Origin: Bacteroidales bacterium
GTDB lineage: Bacteria > Bacteroidota > Bacteroidia > Bacteroidales > F082
Length of the DNA: 64,000 nucleotides
NCBI GenBank assembly: GCA_015493525.1
Contig: WGCY01000053.1
Coordinates: 1 to 64,000 of the forward strand
Reading direction: 5' to 3'
Part shown: positions 52,009-60,452 of the stretch, piece by piece
Layout of the letters: the number at the start of each line of letters is the position of its first letter
Position numbering within the stretch: position 1 is the first letter of the stretch
Program-made: the position numbers and the translations under genes
Notes under the pieces: model-generated
What the model saw: the letters and a program-made list of their open reading frames with translations, nothing else
Database searches by the model: none
What the model was told of the DNA's origin: nothing

Positions 52009-52386
52009 CTAAATTACGTGAACTTTAACCGTCTCTTCAATATTGTCCTCACTTTTGAAACTGTTCCACCTGACGGGCAAATTCAGTTCAATCCATTTTG
52101 TAATGCCCCCGAGCAGGTTGTACACATTCTCAAAATTTTGTTCTGTCAGGAAACGGGTAATATGATAACTCCTTGTCCCACTGTTACATCCTATAATAAC
52201 ATCCCTGTCTTTTGGGATTTCCCGAAGACGTAAAATTAATTCGCTTTGTGGAATGAGCCTTTGATGTTCCATATCGAAGGAAACGGTTTCCACCTCTTCC
52301 TTTTCACGAATATCAATCAATATGGCCCCATGCTGAATTCTTTCATATGCCTGGTAAGCATCCACTTCATTTATTTTCCGGTTCAT
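52009..52386 (-). CDS. Rhodanese-like sulfurtransferase
   Basis: 125 residues, a single rhodanese domain. VDAYQAYERIQHGAILIDIREKEEVETVSF is the usual start, and the active-site loop is IGCNSGTRSYHITRFL with the catalytic Cys and the Gly/Arg of the CxxGxR pattern; the substrate loop ends in GGITKWIE. It would carry sulfane sulfur as a Cys persulfide in the cytoplasm. Same transcription unit as the TauE/SafE exporter. Confidence 0.9.
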   Translation of the reverse strand: MNRKINEVDAYQAYERIQHGAILIDIREKEEVETVSFDMEHQRLIPQSELILRLREIPKDRDVIIGCNSGTRSYHITRFLTEQNFENVYNLLGGITKWIELNLPVRWNSFKSEDNIEETVKVHVI

Positions 52387-52404
52387 GTTTCACCTGTTTT
52401 TACA

Positions 52405-52494
52405 TAAGCGATATTTAACCCGGAAATCTGTGTATAACAACCTTGTCCTTTTTGCCCGAACGCTGGTTATGCGCATCTCATCGGATATCGCTTA
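52405..52494. repeat. 90-bp inverted-repeat structure upstream of the rhodanese gene
   Basis: TAAGCGATAT (52405-52414) and ATATCGCTTA (52485-52494) are a perfect 10-bp inverted repeat 70 bases apart. Nested inside is a less perfect one, GTATAACAACC / GCTGGTTATGC. It is not part of a gene and no transposase is nearby. Confidence 0.5.
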
Positions 52495-52572
52495 AACTTT
52501 CGGCAAAGGTAAAGTGGATTCGTACAGGCAGTTCATTGCCTTTTATTATCGGTCATAACAAAAGGTTATGAC

Positions 52573-53820
52573 TTAGTCCAGCGCATGAATGACCAGTCCC
52601 GACCTTAACTTTGGCTCAAACCAGGTAGTTTTTGGCGGCATGATTTTTCCGCTGTCGGCAATATTAATCAACTGGTCCATACTGACCGGATAAAGCGCAA
52701 AAGCCACAGCCATTTCGCCACTGTCCACACGTCTCTTTAACTCGCCAAGGCCGCGAATACCGCCCACAAAGTCAATCCGGTTATCCGTACGCAGGTCTTT
52801 AATGTCGAACAAAGGGGTTAACACTTCATGGGTAAGAATGGTAACATCCAGTACGCCAATGGGATCATTGTCATCATAAGTCCCTGCTTTGGCCGTCAGC
52901 GAATACCATTTGCCATCGAGGTACATGGAGAAATTGTGAAGCTTTTCGGGATGGTAAATATCCGTACCGGCTTCACGTATGTTGAAAGAAGCAGCCAGCT
53001 TTTCCAGCAATACCTCTTTGGTCATACCGTTCAAATCTTTTATGACCCTGTTATAATCAATGATGGTCAGCTGATTGGCCGGAAAATGAACGGCAAGAAA
53101 ATAGTTGTATTCTTCGTTTCCGGTATGGTTTGGATTGGCTTTGCGTTTTTCGTTTCCCACCAGTGCAGCCGCAGCGGTACGATGGTGGCCATCAGCTACA
53201 TAAGTAGATGGGAGCGTGGCAAACAACGCTACCAGGCTGTCGATAATTTTATTGTCACGAATGACCCAGAAATGATGGCCAAAACCGTCATCGGAGACAA
53301 AGTCATATTCCGGTGTATTGTTGTTCACAAAGTCTTTAACGATTGTGTCCACTTCGGGGATGGCCGGATAGGTGAAAAATACCGGTTCCATGTTGGCATT
53401 GGTGATGCGGACATGCTTCATCCGGTCTTCTTCTTTGTCTTTTCGTGTCAGTTCGTGTTTTTTAATGACATTGTTCATGTAATCTTCCACGCTGGCACAG
53501 CCAACCACGCCATATTGCGTTTTCCCGTTCATGGTTTGCGCATAAATGTAAAGATACTCCTCACTGTCCGGTTTCAGCCAGCCTTCCGCTTTGAATTTTT
53601 CAAAATTCTCTTTGGCCTTTTGGTAAACTGTTTCGCTGTAATGGTCGGTATCTGCCGGAAGGTCAATCTCCGGCTTGATAATATGCAACAGGGAGTATGG
53701 GTTGCCCGAAGCTTCTACACGTGCTTCTTCCGAATTCAGGACATCGTATGGACGGGAAGCTACTTTCTCAATTAAATTGATGGGGGGCCTGAGGCCTTTG
53801 AATGGTTTTAAAACTGCCAT
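52573..53820 (-). CDS. DUF1015 protein
   Basis: 415 residues, DUF1015 family: AVLKPFKGLRPPINLIEKVASRPYDVLNSEEARVEASGNPYSLLHIIKPEIDLP at the start, VADGHHRTAAAALVG in the middle (the family's most conserved motif) and DFVGGIRGLGELKRRVDSGEMAVAFALYPVSMDQLINIADSGKIMPPKTTWFEPKLRSGLVIHALD at the end. The biochemical activity is unknown. In Bacteroidota and some other anaerobes the gene travels with serA/serC, as here, which points to serine metabolism. Confidence 0.93.
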   Translation of the reverse strand: MAVLKPFKGLRPPINLIEKVASRPYDVLNSEEARVEASGNPYSLLHIIKPEIDLPADTDHYSETVYQKAKENFEKFKAEGWLKPDSEEYLYIYAQTMNGKTQYGVVGCASVEDYMNNVIKKHELTRKDKEEDRMKHVRITNANMEPVFFTYPAIPEVDTIVKDFVNNNTPEYDFVSDDGFGHHFWVIRDNKIIDSLVALFATLPSTYVADGHHRTAAAALVGNEKRKANPNHTGNEEYNYFLAVHFPANQLTIIDYNRVIKDLNGMTKEVLLEKLAASFNIREAGTDIYHPEKLHNFSMYLDGKWYSLTAKAGTYDDNDPIGVLDVTILTHEVLTPLFDIKDLRTDNRIDFVGGIRGLGELKRRVDSGEMAVAFALYPVSMDQLINIADSGKIMPPKTTWFEPKLRSGLVIHALD

Positions 53821-53853
53821 AGTTTTCTTTTTTTGATAAAAAGATAAAAAGGC

Positions 53854-53892
53854 TGTTCAAAAAGTGGGTTTCAATTACTATCTTTTTGAACA
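53854..53892 (-). terminator. Inverted repeat after the four-helix-bundle gene
   Basis: TGTTCAAAAAG (53854-53864) and CTTTTTGAACA (53882-53892), 11 bp perfect, followed on the minus strand by GCC and TTTTTATC repeats; it can act as an intrinsic terminator. Its flanks resemble the element at 15226-15355. Confidence 0.55.
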
Positions 53893-53914
53893 CCATCTTT
53901 AAAATTACAATTCT

Positions 53915-54484
53915 TTAGTCTTCCGGCAAATAATCGGAGTTAACATTGGGGTCATGCGGCATGGGGTCGTTGTTGTAATGTCCATTGCCGTTACCATTGT
54001 AGTTATTACCGTTGTTATGGTTGTTATGATAACCTCCGTTGTTGTAGTTGCCATGGTTATTTAATGAACGTTGCAGGGAGGAAATCAATGCCCCGACCAT
54101 TTTGGTCATTTCCATAAGCTGGGTCCTCGATTCATCCTCATGCGATTCACTCATAATGTTCAGCCCATAGGAAAGTGTGGTATAAACCATGCATTGGCGA
54201 ATGGCACTCTTGGCCATGCGCAGGTAATAGATAAATTGTGTTTTGTTCCGTGCAGAGCCTTCAGCAATGTAGAGTGCAATGTTCCGTGCAGATTCGTTAA
54301 ACCGGATAGCCAGTTGCGATTTGTCACTTTCCGGAAACAACATGGTTACATCTTGCAGCCAGGTTACATAATCCAGTGATTTATGGTAAATACGCAAGTC
54401 TTCAAAACGAAAAAATGTTCCGGGACGTTCCTGTTTTTCAACCTGTTTGCTTTTCTCCTCATTCGTGTTTTCGTTGTACATCAT
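53915..54484 (-). CDS. Four-helix-bundle protein with an Asn/Gly/His/Tyr tail
   Basis: 189 residues. Residues about 22-140 are a four-helix-bundle of the 23S rRNA intervening-sequence/Avd-like type: FFRFEDLRIYHKSLDYVTWLQDVTMLFPESDKSQLAIRFNESARNIALYIAEGSARNKTQFIYYLRMAKSAIRQCMVY. The known members bind nucleic acid or a partner protein; this one has no reverse transcriptase near it. Residues 142-172 consist only of Asn (16), Gly (7), His (4) and Tyr (4), a low-complexity tail with prion-like composition; an acidic end (NSDYLPED) follows. It is encoded between serA and the DUF1015 gene. Confidence 0.82.
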   Translation of the reverse strand: MMYNENTNEEKSKQVEKQERPGTFFRFEDLRIYHKSLDYVTWLQDVTMLFPESDKSQLAIRFNESARNIALYIAEGSARNKTQFIYYLRMAKSAIRQCMVYTTLSYGLNIMSESHEDESRTQLMEMTKMVGALISSLQRSLNNHGNYNNGGYHNNHNNGNNYNGNGNGHYNNDPMPHDPNVNSDYLPED

Positions 54485-54577
54485 AATATTGTTTGTTTAA
54501 AATACCTGTTATTCCGCTTCCTTCTATGGAAGCAGTAGAGTCCCTGAGCAGGGGGCAAAATTATATTGATAAAAAAA

Positions 54578-55498
54578 TTAGTTGACTTTAAATGTTGTAT
54601 CTCCATTTTCAATGAAGGCGATGATTTGGTTCGTCGCGGCAATACCGGCATTGATATTGGCTTCTGCCGTCTGTGCCCCCATCTTTTTAGGGGTAAAGAA
54701 GCAACGTCCGGCAAAATCTTTCTCGATGGTTTCACGGTTGTCCGGGGCAATATCGGCGACATAGTTAAAATCAGCCCTTTCCCTGAACATCTTCAACAAG
54801 CCTTCTTCATCAATGACCTCTTTGCGTGCCGTATTGATTAACGTGGCACCGTTTTTCATTTTTGAAAGAAGCCCGTAATTAATGGATTGGATGGTATGTT
54901 TGTTGGCCGGGATGTGCAGGCTGACATAATCACATGTCCGGTACATTTCGTCCACACTATCGAAAACCGTTACATCGTCCGCTTCGATAGCGGCTTTGTC
55001 CACAAACGGATCAAAGGCAAAAACCTCCATGCCGAAACCTTTGGCAATACGGGCAACATTTTTCCCCACATGGCCATAAGCATGAATGCCTATTTTCTTT
55101 CCTTTGAGTTCGGTTCCCGGTTTCCCGTTGAAATGGTTCCTGGCCTGGAAAACCATCATGCCCAGTACCAGCTCGGCCACGGCATTGGAATTTTGTCCGG
55201 GCGTATTCATAACTACGATGTTACGGGCCGTGGCAGCAGCGAGGTCCACATTGTCAAAACCGGCCCCTGCACGAACAACAATTTTTAGTTTCGGTGCCGC
55301 ATCCATGATTTCTTCCGTGATTTTATCACTGCGGATGATAAGGGCTTCGGCTTCGGCCACAGCTTTTTTCAAATCATTCTGGCTTTCATATTTTTCAAAA
55401 AAGCTGCATTCATACCCTGCTTTTTCAAAGATAGATGCAATCTGGTTCACGGCAGCTTTTGCAAAAGGCTTCACCGTGGCAACAACAACTTTAGTCAT
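54578..55498 (-). CDS. serA: D-3-phosphoglycerate dehydrogenase, short form
   Basis: 306 residues, a D-2-hydroxyacid dehydrogenase without ACT domain, oxidising 3-phosphoglycerate to 3-phosphohydroxypyruvate with NAD in the first step of serine synthesis. The substrate-side motif RAGAGFDNVDLAAATARNIVVMNTPGQNSNAVAELVLGMM and the Rossmann stretch KGKKIGIHAYGHVGKNVARIAKGFGMEVFAFDPF are clear, and the catalytic Arg is in INTARKEVIDEEGL. The usual catalytic His motif TPHxGxxT is TPKKMGAQT here, with Lys in place of His, and the Glu motif is altered too (ADIAPDNRE). I recall this variant as usual in Bacteroidota. Its place beside serC supports the assignment. Confidence 0.9.
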   Translation of the reverse strand: MTKVVVATVKPFAKAAVNQIASIFEKAGYECSFFEKYESQNDLKKAVAEAEALIIRSDKITEEIMDAAPKLKIVVRAGAGFDNVDLAAATARNIVVMNTPGQNSNAVAELVLGMMVFQARNHFNGKPGTELKGKKIGIHAYGHVGKNVARIAKGFGMEVFAFDPFVDKAAIEADDVTVFDSVDEMYRTCDYVSLHIPANKHTIQSINYGLLSKMKNGATLINTARKEVIDEEGLLKMFRERADFNYVADIAPDNRETIEKDFAGRCFFTPKKMGAQTAEANINAGIAATNQIIAFIENGDTTFKVN

Positions 55499-55551
55499 AG
55501 TTTAAAAAGTTTAATGAGCGTTTATAAAATAGTTAAAACAGAATTTCTCTG

Positions 55552-56622
55552 TTATTTGTTGGCTTGTTCAAATTCTTTCATGCAGGCAACGAGTGCTTCA
55601 ACACTTTCCAGCGGAAGTGCATTGTAAAGCGAAGCCCTGAACCCGCCAACAGAGCGGTGGCCTTTGATGCCGACCATTCCTTTGGAAGTGGCATAGTCAA
55701 GGAAAGCTTTTTCTTTGTCTTCCCTGCCTTCGGCCATAACAAAGCAAACATTCATTAGCGAACGGTCTTCTTTGTTAACGGTACCTTTAAAGAAAGTATT
55801 GCGTTCAATCTCATCATAAAGGAGCGCGGCTTTTTTCTCGTTAATGCCGTGCATGGCTTCCACGCCACCCAAATCTTTCAGCCAGCGCAAGGTCTGTAAC
55901 AGTGCAAAGACGGCGAACACCGGCGGTGTGTTAAACATGCTGCCCTTGTCAATGTGTGTTTGGTAGTTGAGCATGGTAGGAATGGCACGGCCTGTTTTGC
56001 CAAGAATGTCGTTGCGGACAATGACAAAAGTTACACCGGCAGGAGCCAGGTTTTTCTGTGCGCCACCATAAATCAGGGCATATTTGGAAACGTCCACCGG
56101 GCGGCTTAAGATATCGGACGACATGTCGGCAACCAGCAAAACCGGCGAATCCATGTCATATTTTATTTCCGTTCCATAAATGGTGTTGTTGGTCGTAATG
56201 TGAAAATAATCAGCATCTTCAGGAATGGTAAATCCTTTGGGGACGTAAGAGAAATTCTTGTTATCCGAAGAAGCAACCACATCCACCTCCCCAAAAAGTT
56301 TGGCTTCTTTAATGGCTTTGGTTGACCAGGCACCTGTGTTCAGGTAGGCTGCTTTTTTGCCCATTAAATTATAAGGCACCATGGCAAATTGTGTGCTGGC
56401 ACCACCGCCAAGAAACAATACCGAATAGCCTTCGGGGATGTTCAGCAAATCTTTAAAAAGCTGTTGTGCCTCTTCCATAACAGCCACAAACTCTTTGCTG
56501 CGATGCGAAATAGACATTAAAGAAATACCTGTGCCGGCAAAATCATGAATGGCTTCTGCCGTTTTTTTCAGGGTAACCTCAGGAAGTATGGATGGCCCTG
56601 CATAAAAATTGTGTTTTTTCAT
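55552..56622 (-). CDS. serC: Phosphoserine aminotransferase
   Basis: 356 residues, a PLP-dependent class V aminotransferase converting 3-phosphohydroxypyruvate and glutamate to phosphoserine. Seen: [60 protein letters not shown], the PLP-Asp in [33 protein letters not shown] (Schiff-base Lys in GAQKN), and [31 protein letters not shown] at the end. First gene of the unit serC-serA-four-helix protein-DUF1015. A -7 match, CAAAGATA on the plus strand, is at 56659-56666. Confidence 0.97.
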   Translation of the reverse strand: MKKHNFYAGPSILPEVTLKKTAEAIHDFAGTGISLMSISHRSKEFVAVMEEAQQLFKDLLNIPEGYSVLFLGGGASTQFAMVPYNLMGKKAAYLNTGAWSTKAIKEAKLFGEVDVVASSDNKNFSYVPKGFTIPEDADYFHITTNNTIYGTEIKYDMDSPVLLVADMSSDILSRPVDVSKYALIYGGAQKNLAPAGVTFVIVRNDILGKTGRAIPTMLNYQTHIDKGSMFNTPPVFAVFALLQTLRWLKDLGGVEAMHGINEKKAALLYDEIERNTFFKGTVNKEDRSLMNVCFVMAEGREDKEKAFLDYATSKGMVGIKGHRSVGGFRASLYNALPLESVEALVACMKEFEQANK

Positions 56623-56940
56623 TTGTTGAGTGTTTTTGAGTGTTTCTTAAAAGTGTTGCAAAGATATAAGAAAGGTCAGGAAATCATCCTGTTTTTAATT
56701 AGAATATTTCTATTTTCTGCCTGGCCTGTAAGACAATATTTAGACATTTCCCCTTTCTTTCGCACCGATTTTGTAACAAAGACATCTTTTTATTGTGCTA
56801 CACGCTTGTGTATCATCTGTAAACTGTTGATTTATAGAAAATTGCTTTATATATCAGGGAGCAAGTCTTATCCCCGAACTCAGGTTATATTAAAAAACTG
56901 TACTTTTGGTTTTTGAAAAATACAAACAAACTTATAAATC
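56623..56940. other. Divergent intergenic region, serC / C1 peptidase
   Basis: 318 bases without a gene. It contains -7 elements for both sides: TATCTTTG on the minus strand (56659-56666) for serC and TACTTTTG on the plus strand (56901-56908) for the peptidase. No riboswitch-like structure or leader peptide was recognised. Confidence 0.55.
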
Positions 56941-58188
56941 ATGAAAAAGATAATTACGATTATCATGGCCCTGGCACTCCTGCCGGCCATGCACGTTTTT
57001 GCGCAAAGCAAGGACAAAGCGGTTTTTGAGCCTTCCCAGAATTCTTTCTACCCCAACGTCATTTTGAAAGACGTAAAGGCGGTTCAACAAAGGTTGCATC
57101 CCAAAAAGACACATGAATACTTTATGATGGACCAGTCGGGAATGGACTTGCCCAACAAAGTATCTGAGTACAAATCATTTTGGCACACGCCCACTACATC
57201 GCAGGGAAACACGGGAACCTGCTGGTGCTTCTCCACCACGTCATTTTTCGAATCGGAAGAGCATCGCCTTTTTAACCAGGATGTGAAACTGTCGGAGATG
57301 TACACTGTTTACTGGGAATACGTGGAAAAAGCCAAAGGCTTTGTGGAAAGCAGAGGTACCTCAAAGTTTGATGAAGGCTCTGAAGCCAATGCTGTTCCCC
57401 GCGATTATAAAAAATACGGTGTGGTCCCGCGGTCGGTTTACGATGGTTTTAAAGATGGCCGAAAATTCTATTCCCATGCCGAAATGGTCAGGGAAATGAA
57501 AACCTATCTCCAAAATGTGAAAAAAACGGCTGCCTGGAATGAAGCAGAAGTGGTGGCCACCATCAAAGCCATTATGGACCGGTATATGGGTGCACCTCCC
57601 ACAACGTTTACTTACAAAGGAAAAGAATATACGCCCAAATCTTTTTTGAAAGATTACCTGAAACTCAATATGAACGATTATGTGGATGTGCTTTCGTATG
57701 AGCAGAAACCTTTCTGGCACCAGGTGGAATATCAGGTTCCCGATAACTGGTGGCACAGCAAAGCCTATTACAATGTGCCGCTAAAAACCTTTATGGCTAT
57801 CTGGAACAATGCCATCACACACGGATATACAGTTGCCATTGGTGGTGACGTGTCTGAAGCCGGCTTCTCCCGCAAGACCAATGTGGCTTTGATTCCCGAC
57901 TTTGACATTCCGGCAGCCAATATCAACGACAATGCCCGTCAGTTCAGGTTCTCCAACCACACGACCACCGACGACCATGGCATGCACATGGTCGGTTACA
58001 TGAAAGACAAAAACGGCCAAATGTGGTATCTGATCAAAGATTCCAGCTCCGGTTCGCGCAATGTTGACCCAAACAGTCCTGAATTCGGCTATTACTTCTT
58101 TAGCACGCCTTATGTGGAACTGAAGATGATGGATTTCATGGTTCACAAGGATATGTTGAAGAAATACAGGAAAAAATTTCAAGAATAA
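56941..58188 (+). CDS. Exported C1-family peptidase, divergent bleomycin hydrolase-like
   Basis: 415 residues with a signal peptide (MKKIITIIMALALLPAMHVFAQ). Catalytic Cys94 is in TSQGNTGTCWCFSTTSFFESE, with the oxyanion Gln six residues before it, and the catalytic His is His346 in TTDDHGMHMVGYM. At the position of the usual Asn (ENSWG) the sequence is YLIKDSSSGSRN, Asp367 instead of Asn and SSSG in place of SWG. Papain-like enzymes tolerate changes here, so activity is possible but altered. Probably a periplasmic or surface aminopeptidase. Single gene ended by the hairpin at 58202-58235. Confidence 0.88.
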   Translation: MKKIITIIMALALLPAMHVFAQSKDKAVFEPSQNSFYPNVILKDVKAVQQRLHPKKTHEYFMMDQSGMDLPNKVSEYKSFWHTPTTSQGNTGTCWCFSTTSFFESEEHRLFNQDVKLSEMYTVYWEYVEKAKGFVESRGTSKFDEGSEANAVPRDYKKYGVVPRSVYDGFKDGRKFYSHAEMVREMKTYLQNVKKTAAWNEAEVVATIKAIMDRYMGAPPTTFTYKGKEYTPKSFLKDYLKLNMNDYVDVLSYEQKPFWHQVEYQVPDNWWHSKAYYNVPLKTFMAIWNNAITHGYTVAIGGDVSEAGFSRKTNVALIPDFDIPAANINDNARQFRFSNHTTTDDHGMHMVGYMKDKNGQMWYLIKDSSSGSRNVDPNSPEFGYYFFSTPYVELKMMDFMVHKDMLKKYRKKFQE

Positions 58189-58201
58189 ATGAAATTGTAA
58201 T

Positions 58202-58235
58202 AAAAAAGCGGCTGTGTCAATACAACCGCTTTTTT
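58202..58235. terminator. Bidirectional intrinsic terminator
   Basis: AAAAAAGCGG (58202-58211) with CCGCTTTTTT (58226-58235), extended by TGT/ACA after one mismatch; between two converging genes. Confidence 0.85.
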
Positions 58236-58258
58236 TATTCCGGTAAAGGAAAAGGTTT

Positions 58259-58834
58259 TTAATCTTCTTCCAGCGTCCAGCTGTAAACCATGGAGGCATC
58301 GCCGGTAAAATCTTTTTCACGGTCGATGTCGGTCTGGCTTTCAAACTCCGGCCCAAAACGTTCAAAAGCACTGAGGAAGCCGAAATCCTTGTCCGGTATC
58401 TTTTCCAGAATTTTTCCAATCATGGAAATGGACTTTTTGGCAATGACCAGCCAGGGCATACCGGCTGTTCCCACAATATCGGTTACAATTCCCAGGGCAT
58501 CTCCGCCAATTCCGGTTTTGATGTCGTTGAGTACTTCACCGAGATCGCGTGTGGCCTTACGGCTGTGTCGCAGGTAAAACTGCACGTTGATTTCACGGTC
58601 TTTGGGCATTTCGCGGCTCAACACGAAAAGCCCTTCGGAGCCTTGCTGGCCGGTATCGAAATGATATTCATTGTTGTGCCGGCTGGTGAGCCGAAAAGGT
58701 TCCTGCGGCAGGGTTGACACCATCATTTTGTCTTTTTCCGTGGGATGCTCGGCAACAACTACAAAATAGAGATGCCACCTTTTGCGGGGACGGTAGATTT
58801 TTATTTCATCGATTTCTAAACGTACTTTTGCCAT
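58259..58834 (-). CDS. Protein of unknown function
   Basis: 191 residues from the ATG at 58832-58834 (MAKVRLEIDEIKIYRPRKRWHLYFVVVAEHP), chosen because a perfect promoter lies just upstream; the frame is open a further 13 codons. No signal peptide. The N-terminal half looks beta-rich (VRLEIDEIKIYRP, WHLYFVVVAEH, REINVQFYLRHSRKA) and the central part is helical (RDLGEVLNDIKTGIGGDALGIVTDIVGTAGMPWLVIAKKSISMIGKIL). No family is recognised; an intracellular beta-sandwich domain is a guess. Confidence 0.65.
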   Translation of the reverse strand: MAKVRLEIDEIKIYRPRKRWHLYFVVVAEHPTEKDKMMVSTLPQEPFRLTSRHNNEYHFDTGQQGSEGLFVLSREMPKDREINVQFYLRHSRKATRDLGEVLNDIKTGIGGDALGIVTDIVGTAGMPWLVIAKKSISMIGKILEKIPDKDFGFLSAFERFGPEFESQTDIDREKDFTGDASMVYSWTLEED

Positions 58835-58860
58835 GGTTCTAAATTTTAAGGGGTTGGCTA

Positions 58861-58891
58861 TAAAATTACACAAATTTGATGGGACAACAAA
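58861..58891 (-). promoter_or_regulatory. Promoter of the 191-residue protein gene
   Basis: On the minus strand TTTG (58888-58891), 19 bp, TAATTTTA (58861-58868), one mismatch to TAnnTTTG; 26 bases before the chosen start codon. Confidence 0.6.
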
Positions 58892-59010
58892 ATTTTTTAA
58901 ATCATTTTGTTAAAAATTCAAAATATTTCGTTATTTCGCAGCCAATTTCCCGGGAAAAGGATTTTACTAAAAGAAATTTCTCTATCATTGTAAACCAGAA
59001 AGAGGATGGT

Positions 59011-59817
59011 ATGAAAAATAAAGTGGTTGTCATTACGGGAGCCAGTTCGGGTATTGGAAAAGCACTTGCTTATGCGTTTGCGGCACATGGTGCTTCTCTG
59101 TTTATAGGTGCACGAAGTAATGAAAAACTGGAACAAATTGTTTCTGAAATTAAGTCAGGTGGGGGAGAGGCAGCTTTTTCAGCGGTAGATGTGTCCGTTG
59201 AAAATGATTGTAAAAACTTTATTTTGAATGCCAAAGAGACTTTTGGGAAAATAGATGTACTCATCAACAACGCCGGTATTTCCATGCGGGCATTGTTCGT
59301 AGACACGGCACCAGATGTTTTGAAGCGTGTTATGGCTGTTAATTTCTGGGGAACCGTTTATTGCACCAAATATGCTTTGCCGTTTTTGCTGGAGACCAAA
59401 GGCTCGGTGGTAGCAGTGTCTTCGGTGGCTGGTATTAAAGGCCTTCCGGGAAGGACAGGCTATTCGGCTTCGAAATTTGCTATTCATGGTTTTATGGAGA
59501 GCCTGCGTATTGAAAACCGGAAAACGGGTTTGCATGTAATGATGGCCTATCCCGGGTTTACAGCTTCCAATATCAGGAATACCGCACTTGTTGCTGATGG
59601 CTCGGAGCAGGGAAAATCGCCCCTGGAAGAAGGAAAAATCATGTCAGCAGAAGAGGTGGCCGAGCATATTTACCGTTCAGTAAAAAAGAGAAAGATGTCC
59701 ATGGTATTGACTGCTGAAGGTAAACTGACGGTTTTTCTCAGCAAGTTTTTCACGGGATTCCTTGATAAACTGGTCTATAATCACATGGCCAAGGAGCCGG
59801 GCTCCCCTTTTAAATAG
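59011..59817 (+). CDS. Short-chain dehydrogenase/reductase
   Basis: 268 residues from ATG 59011 (MKNKVVVITGASSGIGKALAYAF). A classical SDR with the cofactor motif TGASSGIG (residues 9-16), NNAG, catalytic Ser (VAVSSVAG) and YSASKFA (Tyr/Lys). Cofactor preference and substrate are not evident; the closest visible pattern (long C-terminal part with membrane-near KFFTGFLDKLVYNHMAKEP) is that of SDRs acting on lipid-like or steroid-like substrates. The open frame extends 45 codons upstream but conserved sequence starts here. Confidence 0.9.
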   Translation: MKNKVVVITGASSGIGKALAYAFAAHGASLFIGARSNEKLEQIVSEIKSGGGEAAFSAVDVSVENDCKNFILNAKETFGKIDVLINNAGISMRALFVDTAPDVLKRVMAVNFWGTVYCTKYALPFLLETKGSVVAVSSVAGIKGLPGRTGYSASKFAIHGFMESLRIENRKTGLHVMMAYPGFTASNIRNTALVADGSEQGKSPLEEGKIMSAEEVAEHIYRSVKKRKMSMVLTAEGKLTVFLSKFFTGFLDKLVYNHMAKEPGSPFK

Positions 59818-59854
59818 AAAAAAATAAAAAGATATAAATTAATAAAGTAAAAAG

Positions 59855-60307
59855 ATGATAAGTTCTTATGAAATAATTCCAAAAAAAGGCCTTGGCGATC
59901 TTGAGTTTGGCATGGATATGGAAAAAGTGGTTTCCGCACTGGGAGAACCGGAAGAAGTAGATAATTTTGAAGGAGATGAAGAACTCAATGCCGTGCTCCT
60001 GCATTATCAGGACAAAGGACTTTCCGTTTTCTTTGAAGGCCTTACCCGGCAGGTAGTGGCCGGAATAGAAACCGACCATCCCGATGCCACGCTTTTTGGT
60101 AAAAAAGTTATCGGAATACCCGAAAAAGAAGCCGTAGAGCTAATGACAAAAAACGGGGTCCCCGATTTTGACAAGGAAACGGAAGAGGGGGAAACACGGC
60201 TCTCTTTTGAGGAGGTCATGGTGGATTTCTACCTCCGCGATGGCAAAGTTGCCTTCGTAAACTGGGATGTGATTGTGGATGAAGAAGGAAACGTAACCGA
60301 TTTTTAG
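59855..60307 (+). CDS. Small acidic protein of unknown function
   Basis: 150 residues, strongly acidic, no signal peptide. It begins with SYEIIPKKGLGDLEFGMDMEKVVSALGEPEEVDNF, a pattern like the G-L-G-x-x-x-F-G-M-x-x-E-x-V start of BLIP/SmpA-like folds, and a second similar unit (GKKVIGIPEKEAVELMTKNGVPDFDKE) follows. No family could be named. It follows the SDR by 37 bases and may be cotranscribed. Confidence 0.65.
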   Translation: MISSYEIIPKKGLGDLEFGMDMEKVVSALGEPEEVDNFEGDEELNAVLLHYQDKGLSVFFEGLTRQVVAGIETDHPDATLFGKKVIGIPEKEAVELMTKNGVPDFDKETEEGETRLSFEEVMVDFYLRDGKVAFVNWDVIVDEEGNVTDF

Positions 60308-60437
60308 TCCCCCTGACTGTGTTCAGGACAGGAACTGCTTACGGTTCCGGATAATTTCCCCATAGACAGCTCAAATTGACAAAGTACCCTCCGGCTGTGC
60401 CAAAGTTCCGGAGAAATGCATCAAGGGGTAAAAACCT

Positions 60438-60445
60438 TATTTTTG
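60438..60445 (+). promoter_or_regulatory. -7 element directly before uvrB; near-leaderless start
   Basis: TATTTTTG, an exact match to TAnnTTTG, ends seven bases before the uvrB ATG, so the mRNA would have almost no 5' leader. Confidence 0.5.
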
Positions 60446-60452
60446 CCGGATA

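Noticed and set aside
52405-52494. Integron attC recombination site
   Set aside because: The inner boxes resemble GTATAAC/GTTATGC, but the distance between them (about 43 bases) is short for attC, the inner L boxes do not pair convincingly, and no integrase or cassette is present.
53915-54484. Avd protein of a diversity-generating retroelement
   Set aside because: The four-helix fold is similar, but there is no reverse transcriptase, template repeat or variable repeat in the neighbourhood.
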